Assembly (NCBI RefSeq): GCF_007655135.1 | Contig: NC_045130.1 | Coordinates: forward strand, 22,945,363-23,009,362 | Length of the DNA stretch: 64,000 nucleotides | Direction: 5' to 3' | Origin: Punica granatum | Taxonomy: Eukaryota > Streptophyta > Magnoliopsida > Myrtales > Lythraceae | Part shown: positions 25,401 through 37,781 of the stretch, in pieces | How the letters are laid out: each line of letters opens with the position of its first letter | Numbering within the stretch: the stretch's first letter is position 1 | Notes under the pieces: generated by a model | What the model was told of the DNA's origin: nothing | Database searches by the model: none | The model's input: only the letters and a program-made list of their open reading frames with translations | Position numbers and translations under genes: made by a program

Positions 25401-25690
25401 CATGCTAGCTCTGACCACGGCACGATGCGAGGTTGGGCTCCTTGGACTCCCAAGGGACAAATCTAGGCGTTCGTGAAAAGTCCCGAACGTGCCAAGGCAG
25501 TGGTATGGCTCTCGGACCGTGACCACCTCTTCACGGGGGAGAGTGAGGGTTATGAGGGACCCTTTGAACGTGATGGCACGACTCGGCAAAGTCGTGGGAG
25601 GGAGTGGCACGTTGTTGAAGCTCGGATGCACACGAGAGGCATCCTTGAGACCCGATTGTTCGCATGGCTGGAACGTGGTGTTGGGGGCCG
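22487..25690 (-). mobile_element. Type-1 Tat/Ogre LTR, 3' portion, minus strand
   Basis: Starts at the exact LTR 3' terminus (TGTGCGCACCCGAATTTAAT on the plus strand) and follows LTR A in inverse through 25,690: GTCCAACGCCCC-type repeats at 23,460-23,510, the type-1 block at 24,120-24,420, and the GACGGGTACCCGAGAGCAGC block at 25,350. It then breaks off, so some 2.5 kb of the 5' side is missing. No PBS lies to its left; block C does. Confidence 0.75.
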
Positions 25691-26339
25691 CAAAGTAAAG
25701 TCCCTCATTGCAAGACCGGGACATCCCCAGCGAACTACAATCGCCCCTGGGACAGAGCCGACATCCGGCAGAGCAACGAGCAACCGCCCCAGCAGCAAAG
25801 TCGGCTTCCGGCAGATCAAACACACCGCCACCCAAGGAGCAAAGCACCGATAAAGCAACTTCATCACGGCAGCAACGCCAATCTACAGCAAATCAGCACC
25901 TTTGAGACAGCATCAGCTTGCACACTCAGCGCGCACCACTGTCCACAAGACTAACGAAGAGTTATGCCCTTCTCTGTAGGTAAGTCACTTGTGGTTCCCA
26001 CTCTCCTTTGAGACAAGATAGTTCTCGATCCCGAGAGCTAGTCCAATCCACAACACCGCTTCTCTACGGCAACATTCACAAGCGGCTAGGGCATCCTCGG
26101 TGAACACAGCAACCGAACCAATCTCGCCAAGTACACAATGCAATTATCCAACAAGCCTTCAATCATGCGACAAGCGGCAGGCCACAACTTCTGCTTCACC
26201 ATCTCAGCGCAGTCCCAACTCAACATCAAGCAAACCGCCGTTCCAAGTGCCCCATGCCATCGCCTAACACGGACTCCCGCTACTACATCCTCTGCACTTT
26301 TTCCTATCAAGATTACATTCACTACTATCCATGGGCTTC
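25691..26339 (+). other. 3' untranslated region of element D, left part
   Basis: About 650 bp without long ORFs, rich in CAGCA and CCG words. It leads into the 3'-UTR minisatellite, with a stretch at 26,255-26,290 resembling 18,745-18,780. By position it is the 3' non-coding region of the plus-strand element whose polypurine tract and LTR lie at 38,350-38,364. The left border with the truncated LTR is a breakpoint. Confidence 0.5.
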
Positions 26340-26823
26340 GGCTCAGCGTTTACTACTTTCAGGACTTCGCGTCCACATTTATTGCTTTTTGGACTTCGCG
26401 TCCAGGACTTCGTGTCCATATTTACCGCTTTCCGGACTTCGCGTCCATGGACTTCGTGTCCACATTTACGACTTTTTGGACTCCGTGTCCAAATTTACTA
26501 TTTTCTAGACTTCGCGTCCATGGACTTCGTGTCCACATTTACTGTTTTTCGGACTTCGCATCCACGGACTTGGTGTCCACATTTACCGCTTTCCGGACCT
26601 CGCGTCTACATTTACTGCTTTTCGAACTTCGCGTCCACAATTACTTTTTTCGGACTTCGTGTCCACATTTACTGCTTTTAGGACTTCACGTCCACGTTTA
26701 CTACTTTTCGGACTTCGCGTCCATGGACTTCGTGCCCACATTTACTCCTTTTCGGACTTCATGTCCACATTTACTGCTTTCCGGACCTCGCGTCCACATT
26801 TGCCGCTTTCTGGACTTAGCGTC
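26340..26823 (+). repeat. 3'-UTR minisatellite of element D, left part
   Basis: Degenerate head-to-tail units of about 28 bp, GGACTTCGCGTCCACATTTA plus CTGCTTTC. Some carry an extra 15-bp GGACTTCGCGTCCAT. The array is interrupted at 26,823 by a minus-strand LTR end and resumes at 37,782. Long reading frames through it in three frames (LRVHIYCF and similar) are repeat artefacts. Confidence 0.9.
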
Positions 26824-27510
26824 TATGCGCACCTGAATTTTATTTCGTCGGGGCACACATATGCGAAGCCTATGCAACGCGGCTCGGGAGTGTCCACCTT
26901 CCCGGGGGTGCGCGACGGACACGCGTGAGAAGAAGTCGCCACTTACTGTTTACGACCCGTAGGTCGAGGGCCGTTGAGTCGCCCGGGTCTAGGGGTACGG
27001 GGTACACCTAAATACTAAGGCAATGGTCATAGGGAACCGGAAATTTCGAATTCGGGGGTTCCATTACGTGCGGGCCTATATCCCGTACGCCCTTTCGGTA
27101 CTCTAGTTTGCTAGGCTTGTCGTTTTGTTTATTTACCGCGTGATTTAGGGTTGCACTTGACTCGCCTGTTTTGACACCGTAAAGTCGATGAATTGATCAA
27201 GTTGGGCAAAGAATCCGAAAGATGAGTAGGCTTGTGCGTCGAGAAATCGGTTCACTATCTTAGCGTTACAATTCATCGAACCGTGATGGTCGATTCCCTG
27301 CGCGAACCAAAACCACGAGTATTCGAGCTTACTCATCTCTTGGTAACAATAGACCGACTTGACCGGTTCGACACTCGGACCTCTCGCTCGCCGATCGGGG
27401 ATCCTTACAAATGAATGAGTGAATGTACAGATAAAATCCTCGCAATGTTCTCTCGAATAATTACAAAGTACGACTTAATAAGTAAATAGATCCCGATCGG
27501 TTTGCATTGG
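26824..27510 (-). mobile_element. 3' LTR remnant of the LARD-like element
   Basis: Matches the terminal 690 bp of the LTR at 31,807 (CCGTTGAGTCGCCCGGGTCT, GCTTGTCGTTTTGTTTATTT, GTTCTCTCGAATAATTACAA). The terminus reads TATGCGCACC instead of TGTGCGCACC. Homology stops at about 27,510 within the LTR, and block C follows, so about 5.3 kb of LTR is absent. Confidence 0.75.
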
Positions 27511-27589
27511 GACAATGGCATTAGGTATGCGACCGTGAAGGCATTGATTTGCCGGAGACTGGTCCCGCTGTTGGGGCAGTTGCCTGTTT
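27511..27589. other. Junction stretch between LTR remnant and block C
   Basis: About 80 bp with no match seen elsewhere in the window. It differs from the sequence at the equivalent edge of copy 1 (15,106-15,257). Confidence 0.3.
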
Positions 27590-30500
27590 GTTGGGGATGC
27601 CCCAGTCTTGTGATGTGGGACTCGAGCTCTGGGGTGGAGCGCCTACGTATCCCAAGGGGTCGAAAATCAGAGTCCGCCATAGTTCTTGTGTTTATTGTAC
27701 CTGTGATCCTGACATCATTAGTAAGTCATGGGATTACTAGCGATTTGTAAGTACAGGTAAAAGGAAGTGTATGCGACGCATGCTCTTCAGTTTCGGATCG
27801 CATGGGCGACCCATGGAGAGTTTTTGCTTTGGTGATGCGAATGGGGATCCCGCTTTTAGAGGCCCCGATGTGTGGCCTTCGGGGCTCCTGTTGGCCTTGG
27901 ACGGGCATATCGAGACGTTCTTAAAGGTGCCCAAGCGGTTGTATCGGTTGTTCGACGCGCCCGTGAGGTTAGGACCCTTCTCATCAAGTTGCCATAGGGC
28001 GGCTGCATTTGTAACCCGCATGGGGAATTTTTGTTCAAATTTGGTCAGACCTCGGTCTAGTCATTTCCAGAGTGTTATGACTAGACTTCCGGAAAGAAAT
28101 GTCTAGGATTTTGGCTTTGTGGTAGCTGATTGAAGGGTGGCTGTGACCTATTTTGGAGTTGTGCAATGACAAAGAGAAAAGAGAAAGCTTGGGGAGCATG
28201 TTGCCCAAGGTTGAAAGGATACACGGGTTCACGTTTGCCGTGAGATGTACCCCCCTTCTCTTTTGTCCTTCGGTTGGTGTTGGCTGTCTTGAACTGTTTG
28301 GATTGCGTGCTTGGTCGCCCGCTGTGCTTGAAGAAGAATCCGCCTTGGACGGTTGAGCTTGGTAGGAGAGCCGATCGGGGATTGTGTGATAACGTGGCCA
28401 TTTCCCTTGGGGATCCCTGGTCCGCATAGTGTGCGAGAGCCTAGGGTGACTATTTTGCTTATCTCTCGTTTTACTCTCATTTTGCTACGGTCACCCACCT
28501 CGGGGCCGTACCTCTCAACATAAAGGGGATGAACTCTCCTTTTGCCACGACCGCCGGCTTCGAGATTTTCAGTCGTGCCTCTCTTTTGCCTTAGCTTTTG
28601 CCTAGGTCGCCCCGAGGGGTTTTCGACCTAGCGGGCTCGATTCTTTTGCCTCTCGAGTTTGCAAGGGCGAAGGGTTCGAATGATTCGACTTCCGAGTGCA
28701 TTACGTTTTGTCTCTGTCGAGGAGTTGCGTCTGCTGCTCCCCCTTTTTGTCGGGGTTTGTTGATTTCTTCTTCGAATTGGCGGTGCCGGAGTTTTATATC
28801 TCGGCGGTACCTTGTTTTGTTCATTGGCGGGTTTTTCCAGCGTTTTTCTCTCTCTTCATTGCCGGGTTTTTCCCGCTTCTTTTCGCTCTGTTTTTTCTTG
28901 CAGCTGGGTCTGTATTGTGTCCCGTGTATTTGTTTGAAACTCCTCGACTTTGCATCACCGAGGCCGCTTTTGTTTGCTTTGGCCCATGGAGACTTGATGT
29001 ATTTCGTTGTCCTAGCCCAATTTTGTGAGGGCTGGTTTTCTCAGAAGTATGATTCTTGTGCACTCGAAAGCCGAACTTCGCGTCTTTTGTCCTTGCATAC
29101 TTTACAAGTCCTTTCCCCTATTGTTTAAAAAGAAAACAAAATTGCCCCAAGAGTGTGGGTGACCAAGGTTGCTTCGCCTGAATGTTGGACGGGGATGCCC
29201 CGGTCTTTGTGATCTGTGCCGGGCGTCTTGTGCGATCGCCGCTCCCGATCGTGCATTGTCGCTCCCGTGGAGGGTGCTTCTTAGATGATAGGCACTCTTG
29301 AAGCCGAATGTGTCCTGCCCCGGGACTTGTCGTTGCATGCTGTCGGTGATGGGTCTTTGCAGTGGGGAAGGCCCAATTTGCCCCGGGGTGTCGCTTGATC
29401 TTAGTGGAGACGCACGCGTCGAGGTTGAACGGTTTGTTCGATTGTCTCTGTCTTCGGCTTCGTGGGGGGTACATATTCGTCGGAAACCTCCCTCGTCGAA
29501 GTATGAGGAAAGGGTCTAAGAGGAATTCTCAAGGAGATATGAACCTGTGTATCGTTCTTCGCCTGTGACCGGCATGTCCCTGTGAGAGATGACAAAGAAG
29601 ATGATGCATTAAGTGATTGATCGGTGTAATATGCGGTAAGAAATGTAGAGTGGACCCATAGGAAAATCCCCTTGTCCAACATGCGACCCATGGGGTGCCG
29701 CGCGTGGGGGACACTCAATTCCGAGATCTAGTCATCGCCACCATGGAGTGGGCAGACTGTGGCTAGGGGCCACATATGTGTACTTTTCCCGATTGCGGGT
29801 TGGCATGCGCAGCCGTCCTAGGGAAGGCTCGAGGAGCCGGATCCCACGAGGACAGACGAATCGAACAATTCCGACAGAACCAACAGGGCGTCTTTAGGGC
29901 TGTTCTAGTGCGCCCGTGAAGGGTTCGTTCATGCCGGGAGCTCGTTTGGGAATGCATATAAATAAATGTAAAAGAGAGTTTAGGGAAGAGTGCATGTTGC
30001 CCCAGTGGCTTGTTGATGGCCACAGCGGAGGGTGGGCAGGGATCATTCTCCGGTCGGAGATGTGACCGTGCTAGTGACTTTCGCGGCGGGTGGGCAGGGA
30101 TCATTCTCCGGTTGGAGATGTAATCGTGCTAGTGACTTTCGCGGCGAGTGGGCAGGGCCATGCTTTGTTTGTCGGAGCTGTTGCCTGTGATCTTTTGTGG
30201 AAGGAGGGGTTGGGATTCGGTGTCGAAGTTCCAAGGTGCTGGACGGGAAGTGTTCATTGTTTTGATTGTGGTCGTTCAAGGTCCAAGTTGCCTTCTTGTC
30301 GGTTATTTCCTGCAATGGGAACAGGAAAAGCAATGAAGGAACAAGAACTATTCGTAATTTGAATACAACAGCGTAGGGGAGCGAACTGGCCTGGTAGGCG
30401 TCATGCAAGCACACTGAGAGACATGCACAAGGTGTGTCGAGGATGCGTGCATGGGCAAGGTAGGGGTGTGCTCGCACGACGCGGAAAGGGCACACTCAGT

Positions 30501-30690
30501 TGTGCTGATGGAAGCACTTGTAGCATGGAGGGACGTGTGCTCAACCATGTAATGACGTAATCGATTGTGCAGGATTAATGGGGAGTTAGTGTTGCTTGGA
30601 TGGTTGGCCCTTGAGCTACTGATCGTCTCGCCGTGGAGGAAGGGTGAGGACTATGAGAGGTCCACCTACAAGGCGGTCACAACTTTGTCT
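27590..30690 (+). repeat. Block C copy 2
   Basis: Runs in parallel with 15,258-18,290 at high similarity with small indels. One visible difference is a local duplication at 30,030-30,145: the GGTGGGCAGGGATCATTCTC segment occurs twice here and once in copy 1. It lies antisense to the host element, between leader and 3' LTR remnant, where a Tat element would have its coding region and 3' UTR. No protein motif was recognised on either strand. Confidence 0.65.
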
Positions 30691-31785
30691 ACCGTGTGGT
30701 AGTGTTAATTGTCGTGTAAAACAGTAAATGGATAGGATGCATGCAATGCGTGAGTTTTCATAAGCTAATGTTGTCGTTCACATTGACTCAAAAGGTTTAA
30801 AGTTCAATGCAAATTTTGTAAAATAGAGCCTTAAGCTGTTTTGCCACCACACTCGGGATTTGAGCGAGCGCGGCCTCGAAAAGCACCGGGTCTAGGCGAG
30901 GGCCTTGCGGAGACATCTATCCTAAAGTGCATGTGTGGGCCTTCATGAGGCCCTTTCCTAGACCTCTCTAGGGCGGCGTTCGCTCAAACGAGCTCCTGAT
31001 TGTATCTCTGTAGCTTGTCGGGGGTTTGGGAGAGCTCCCTCCAAGTTGTGGTTGGCCGGCGAGTTCCTCATCTCTCAGCAACCTCTCGGTAATCAAACCT
31101 AGTGTTGGTGAGGTCGATCATGCTGTCCTGGAGTATACGCCATCCGCATTTCGTGGCGGGTCGGTGAGGTCCTGGTGTGCTGGTGGACTCTGTCGAGGCG
31201 CGAGCAGGAGGCCGAGCAAGGCATCCCTTACCAAGAAGATAAGAAAATCTGCTTAGGACTTGTCAACGTGAACGACATCTTAGTGTGTTTTGAAAACTGC
31301 ATGATGCATATGTGCAGAGAAAAGTAAATGCCCATGGCTTAGTACAAATTACAAGGTACATTGCTCTTGAAATAGAAAAGACTCAAGTGGCACGCAGGCT
31401 GACTCGATGGACTGTTGTCGGCGTCGGGTTGAAGGCTTGCATGGAGGCATAGCACGATGCATGGTTCGGTGCTACAGCGACCGTGCTATCTATGGATGGG
31501 GGCTCCCAACTCAAGGGTGTAAATTTCTTGAAATCGAGCGAGGATCTTTGGGGGCCGGTTCAGTGGCATAGCCGACTCGATCCGTTCCTTTACTCGGAAC
31601 CTCTGACTAACCTATTTTGGCGCCCGTGGGATTTCGGACGAGGTACCTAGAAACCCGCTAGAACGATGCGATGCAAGTGCGTAAAATAATTGTGCGCGAA
31701 ATAAATGTGGTTAAAATAAATGTACAGAAAGCGATAAATAAACATGCAAGCAAGCAAACGGAATCGAGCCCGAACACTCTAGCCG
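30691..31785 (-). other. Leader of the LARD-like element
   Basis: About 1.1 kb between block C and PBS. The right half matches the leaders of elements A and B and the one at 19,415 (GAACCTCTGACTAACCTA, GATTTCTTGAAATCGAGCG region). The left half (30,700-31,250) has no counterpart in those leaders. No gene seen. Confidence 0.6.
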
Positions 31786-31803
31786 TCCCCAGTGGAGTCG
31801 CTA
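31786..31803 (-). other. Primer binding site of the LARD-like element
   Basis: Minus strand TAGCGACTCCACTGGGGA, one change from the tRNA-Arg-type PBS of elements A and B, three bases from the LTR. Confidence 0.8.
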
Positions 31804-31806
31804 AGC

Positions 31807-34800
31807 TGTGCGCACTCGAATTTTATCTCGTCGGGGCACGCATACGTGAAGCTTATGCAACGTGGCTTGGGAGTGTCCACCTTCCCAGGGGCGCGCGACG
31901 GACATTCGTGAGAAGGAGTCGCCACTTACTGTTTACGACCCGTAGGTCGAGGGCCGTTGAGTCGCCCGGGTCTAGGGGTACGGGGTACACCTAAATACTA
32001 AGGCAATGGTCATACGGAACCGGAAATTCCGAATTCAGGGTTCCATTACGTGCGGGCCTATATCCCGCACGCCCTTTCGGTACTCTACTTTGCTAGGCTT
32101 GTCGTTTTGTTTATTTACCGCGTGATTTAAGGTTGCACTTGACTCGCTTGTTTTGACACCGTAAAGTTGATGAATTGATCAAGTTGGGCCAAGAATCCGA
32201 AAGATGAGTAGGCTTGTGCGTCGAGAAATCGGTTCACTATCTTAGCGTTATAATTCATCGAACCGTGATGGTTGATTCCCTGCGCGAACCGAAACCACGA
32301 GTATTCGAGCTTTCTCATCTCTTGGTAACAATAGACTGACTTGACCGGTTCGACACTCGGACCTCTCGCTCGCCGATCGGGGATCCTTACAAATGAATGA
32401 GTGAATGTACAGATAAAATCCTCGTAATGTTCTCTCGAATAATTACAAAGTACGACTGAATAAGTAAATAGATCCCGATCGGTTTGTATTGGGCCAATAT
32501 TCCACTCCGGCTCTCCGTGTATTTTGAATAACCAATAAATAAATTAAGGCAATGCGGGCTCGAAGAGCCGGGGGTCAGGTCCAATCGAACCGACGGTTTG
32601 CAAGAGAACCGATTAGTTCCCACTGTAACCGTTGGACCGATCGAGCTCCCGGGTGATATCTAAACACGTTTCACACATCCAATCCAAATTGCCTTCCACA
32701 TAAGCCACATTTGGAGTGTGATGGTGACTCGAGGCTAGATCGCATTCTGCACTCGGGTTGCACGCGCTCAATGAGTTAGGAGGCATTGGAACTCATGTTC
32801 GGTGATTTGGGGCGTTGGGCCCCATGCAACACGTAATCTATGGGCTCGAACCCGAACCGCAACAAATTAGCAAAAGCAAATGGAAAACAGAAGAAAACTG
32901 ATAAAACTGATGGAAAAACAGACGGCAACTGACAAATATAGATAAATACAGACAAGTTGTATATTAAGTTGAATGTACGTGACTTAATCAGTTATTAACC
33001 TGTGTTGATTGCAAACAATGTATCTAACCTAGGCCAACAAAGAGGTGGGCTGGGATGTGGTTTTAGGCCAATTAAATGTGTGAATTTGTTTTAGAACTCT
33101 ATTCTGTGAGGTGTCACTACGGTTTCACCAAATTCGCCTAACCCGTATTTTGACTTTAGATTGGAATCTAGCATTCCGCCTATCAATTATCTAATGTTTG
33201 ATTAAGCCAAATGCATGATTAATCCTGTTTTTCGTGTTTCGCAACAGAAATAAAATGCTCACCACCGAATCTACAATAGGGAGATAGAAACACCGAAAGT
33301 AAACGGAATGGGCCGTGCGAATGAAACTCGTACCCGAACGGGTAGCCCTTTTCCGTCCATAGATCGAGGTGTTTCCGACTCCCTAATGCCTAGGATATCG
33401 GTGAAGCGCGGAATGACGATTATGCCCTTGATCGGTAAAACGTGTGTAGTTCACATATAAATTAAAGATCGCGTGACACGAAGAGGTCTAAAAAGGACTC
33501 CCGCGTCTCGACTCGTGCCGCCTCAAATTTGGCCCGGACTCGAGTCATAGTATGCGAGTACTCGCTAGACACCGATTCTATTCGTGTTACACGTCTCGGT
33601 GCTTTGAAATTATGAGCTTTTAAAGAAAATGGCATTTCCGCCGTTCCGTGAATCATTGATGCGCTTACGAATTAGCAATCAATTTATCCAATTATTTAGT
33701 CCAAGTGATTTAATTAACCGAATGATACGTCCCGTTTCTCCCATTTGTGAAATTATTCGGTGGTAGTGATCTTATATCAAGGAATTGTGGACTTGACGGA
33801 TAATCTTCCAAAAACTAACTCTCCTAGGAGGCGGCTAGTACATGATCAACGATAAAAACGCAAAATATGAATACACTCAATTCCAAGGGACGATTCCGAA
33901 GCAACGAAGGAGACCGTCCTAAACCCGGAAAGGGTCAAAGGGCACTCGGCCACCTCTCCGAGGGTTAGGCCGAGAGCTCTCCTTGACCCGACTTGGGTTA
34001 TGGAGAATCTCCTACGTTGATTCTAGCCGTACCTTGCATACATAATACATCGAGCACAATAATAACACATATTTCGGTGAAAATGGAAGGAAATCGACGC
34101 CGCCAAGATCTCGAAACACAACCGAACACACAAACGAGCACATACAATATATATATAAAGGAATCGGTAAAACGGCGTCGATTCATGCAATGGTAAAACG
34201 AGAAAACAAGGGAACCGATCTATTTCGAAATGAAAGAGATCTCCTTGGACCCGTGTGGTCCAAAGGAACTCTCGGCCACGTCCCCTCAAGAGTGGCCGTG
34301 AGTTTCCATGGCTCACACGGGTCAAGACGGGCTCTTCAATTTCGATCTAAATCCTTTCCCGTCATACTAATACATTACAAGCGATAAACGACGGAAAAAC
34401 ACGGGAACCAACTAACTTCGGGGAAGGAGAGGCCACCCTAGCCTCGGGTGAGCCAAGAGAGCTCACGGGTCCATTCCTTAGGACTAGGCCGTGGGTTCCC
34501 TTGGTTCGACCGTAGCTTAGACGTCTCTCCTTCCTCGATCCTAGCCATTTCCCATCACGGTACATACGTTATATGGACGTGCAACGTGATAAACGACGTA
34601 CATTTGCATGGGAATATATAAAAACTTGAACTTGCATGCATTTCGGTTTGTTAACCACCCTAACCCCCATAACAAACAAGTATCGAAGATCCCAGCTTCT
34701 CTAAGTCGTAGAGGAGTTTTACCTAGCCTCGGAACACGAGGAAAGAGTCGGAGAAGTGGCAAAGGGAGTCGGGAGACTCGGCTGGAACGAACAGACCCGA

Positions 34801-37781
34801 ACCGGTGCAGTCGGGTCGACTGGCAGACCAGACTGGCAGTCTGGCTTGTCGGGGCTGTACCGGTTGATCGGGATGGAATTTTCACGCGGGGCCAGTTGCG
34901 TTGGATTCCCAAGAGACTAAGGATCGTGCCTGTGGTGGTTTCGGGAGGAGAGCATGCATAGATTTTCCGGAAATCAAAAACAAAATCGGGTCAGTAAAAA
35001 AGGACAGACCCAGTCGGGTCAAAACAAACCCGACTGGTACCCAATGAAGAAACGGCTCCACAGGAGGGTCCCGGTGGTCTTTTGATGCAAGGTCGGTGGC
35101 ATTGGACTCCTAACTAACTGAGGGTCACGGTGATAGGTGGCTCATAGTGAGATTCAACCCAAGCTGACCTGTACATTCCTGCAAAGTTCGAGTTAGAAAA
35201 GAAAACCAAAGGAACAAACCCGACTGGCACCCGATGAAGAAACGACTTTACGGGAGGCTCCCAGTGGTCTTTTGATGCAAGGTCGGTGGCATTGGACTTC
35301 TAATGGAATGAGGATCACGCTTGTGGTGGTTTCGTGAGGATTGCATGCCTATATTTTCCTGGAAGATTCAAAGAAAATCGGTAAAAACTGGAAAGATCCG
35401 AGAAGGGAGAGAGGAGAGAAATGGCGGAGGTGCATGGTTGAACGGCTCTCGGCACGCAACCACCTTGTCACGGGGAAGAGTGAGGGTCGTGAGGAACCCT
35501 TAGAAAGTGATGGTATGACTCGCCTTAGTCGTGAGATGGAGAAGACATCGAGGAAGCCCGGGATGCACCTGTGAAACCCGATTCTGCTCAACTCTAGAAC
35601 GCAGGGCTGGAGGGTTCAAATGCAAAAACTAAGCTCGGAAATGGACTTAGGAGGTCGAAAACATGTGGGATATGAAGTTTGGTTGAGTTTTCTTAAGTCG
35701 AGAGGGAAGAACTCGCTTAGAAACCAGGAAAACGCTTAAGGGACTGTTTTTGGACAGAGCTGGAACGAGGTGATGGGAGCTTCAAATGAAAATTCTAAGG
35801 TCGGAAATGGACTTAGGAGGTTGAAAACAAGTGGGATATGAAGTTTGGTTGAGTTTGCTTAAGTTGAGAAGGAAGAACTCGCCTAGAAACCGGGAAACTC
35901 CCTAGGGACCCGATTCTGAACTGGGCTGGAACTACATGCTGGAAGCTTCAAATGCCGAAACTAACACCGAAAATGGACTCGGGAGGTCAAGTACTTGTGG
36001 GATATGAAGTTTGGTCAAGTTTGGTTCGGGTTGAGTGGCGATCGCCGGAAAACGGTTGAGTTTTCCGGCAATTTTGGCCTTGAGCCGGGCTGTGCTTGGG
36101 TTGAACGAAATGTTGGAGTTTGAGAGGAATTTGAGAGAGTTTTTTGAGTGAGAAAGCTAGAGAAAGAGTGCAAGAGGAGTTGTGATTAACTTAATGACCC
36201 GAGAGGCTTATATAGGAAGGCTAATGATGCAAAATTATTGAAATTAAGTGCAATTAGGGGGGGTGCTTAGGGCATTCGAATTTTTAAGAGGGATTAGGGA
36301 GGGGAAGTTGTCTTGAAAAGTTGATGGGAGGTGATGGATGGAAGAAGAGAAGTGATGGGGTGTAAGAAATATTTTGAAATGGGTGGATGGGGGAGAGTTG
36401 GCTTGCTTTTAGCCACCCCTAGAGAGAAGCCATGGCTTGCGGCTTGGCTTGGCTCGGCTCGGCTTGGCTAGCTCAAGGGTCCCACTTGACTAGAAAGAAA
36501 GCCGAAAGAAGCTTGGGGCTCGATTGGTCGCACGTTTGATTTTCGTGGCTCGTTTGAACGACGAATTATCGATGTACGTGCGAATGCGATTTTAATGAGC
36601 CTAATATTGACATGCTCCGTGTAAGTAAATGCTCGGGTAGCCCGGGCACTCAAAAGCCTGTTTTGCTCCGTTTGGATGATCGGAGTGAAGTTGTCCGTTT
36701 CTGTAGCATGTTCGCGCCTCTACGTGCTGTACCGCTCGTGTCGGTGTGCTTTGTGCTTTGGGCAAAACGGTTTACTCACCGACCCCGGCTAGAGATCGAT
36801 AGCCGGAGATGACCTAGGAATCCGCGAACGGGGCTTTCTCAGTATTTCCCGAGTGTTCTGATGTGGTTGGAGACCACTGTGATCTCCGTTTGTAAAAAAT
36901 GAGTCCCGAAGGCTTGTCGGGAGGCGTTCGTGACCATTGAAACGTCACTCGAGAGATCGGTATGACTTGCTTGGTCCGAACCGAAATGATTTCCTAGCCC
37001 TTGGGGGTTGTTGGGAGTGGGTGGTGCAAAGCTCAAATGTCAACATTTTCCCAAATGAGCTATGGGTACAAGATTCCCCGTGAAAAAGGCCCTTTTGTTA
37101 TTGGAATGGTACTCGGGAAACCTAAATGGATTTTGCAATGCGATCGGGATTTAACTCCCAAGCCCTTGAGGTCCCTAGGATTGATTGGCTCAAATCTCGT
37201 GCACTGACGATTTGTTAAAAGGGTCTCCGGCTATGTCTTTCTGTAGAAAATGACCCATTTTTCCCGGCTCGGAATCCACTCGGGAGACCAAGATGAACCC
37301 CGAAACGCAGTCTGAATCTTGTTTCATGGTCCTAGTGATCCTTGGGTGTGTGTAGGCCTGTTTTCGGGTGCCGTTTGTTCGTTCGTGGATCGGGCGCCCC
37401 GGGAGCCTTGTCGGGAAGGCGTTTGTGAATGTTCGGGGGTGCCTCGGCATAAGCATGATGCTTCTGAAATGCGCTCGGATGTGCCATTGGTCATTTTGGC
37501 ACCAAGAGGGATTTTTAGAGTCCCATATTGGATACCTTCCGACTCTTCGGTGATCCGGTGATGAATAGTGTCACAGTGCTAGCTCCTGTTACTTCGGGTC
37601 TCGTCGTTTGTTTACTCTTCCGATTGCCCTCCTGTGCTTTTCTAGTGGACCCTGCTTCTCTCCTGTAATTCATGACTTCGTGCCAGCATGTTCGCCTCCG
37701 GTTTCCCGATCGTGAATAGTGACCTGAGCTTTGATCAGAAGTCTTCTGTTGGAGCCGGTGGACCAAAATAGGGTGCTCACA
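31807..37781 (-). mobile_element. 5' LTR of the LARD-like element, about 6 kb
   Basis: The longest apparently uninterrupted LTR here: starts on the minus strand TGTGAGCACCCTATTTTGGT at 37,781 and ends ...CGAGTGCGCACA at 31,807. It contains internal duplications: about three units of roughly 195 bp at 34,918-35,345 (landmark GTGGTGGTTTCG) and three units of roughly 165 bp at 35,637-36,050 (landmark GTGGGATATGAAGTTTGGT). A conserved TATA-like CTATATAAG (minus) is at 36,207-36,215. Small ORFs are not conserved. Confidence 0.85.

Larger units (their letters stand above)
26824..37781 (-). mobile_element. LARD-like non-autonomous Tat/Ogre element without coding capacity
   Basis: Read on the minus strand: 5' LTR (37,781-31,807), PBS (31,803-31,786), leader (to about 30,690), block C (to about 27,590), and a 3' LTR remnant (27,510-26,824). 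There is no ORF1, gag, protease, RT or integrase, so it would depend on proteins from other Tat elements. It interrupts the minisatellite of element D, which continues on both sides. No target duplication is evident: GCGTC on the left, TTTAC on the right. The truncated 3' LTR shows later rearrangement. Large retrotransposon derivative (LARD) describes the architecture, not a named family. Confidence 0.65.

Noticed and set aside
26138..26836. 232-codon frame with repeated LRVHIY-like words
   Set aside because: All three plus frames stay open because the 28-bp minisatellite contains no stop; the repeated text is the repeat unit.
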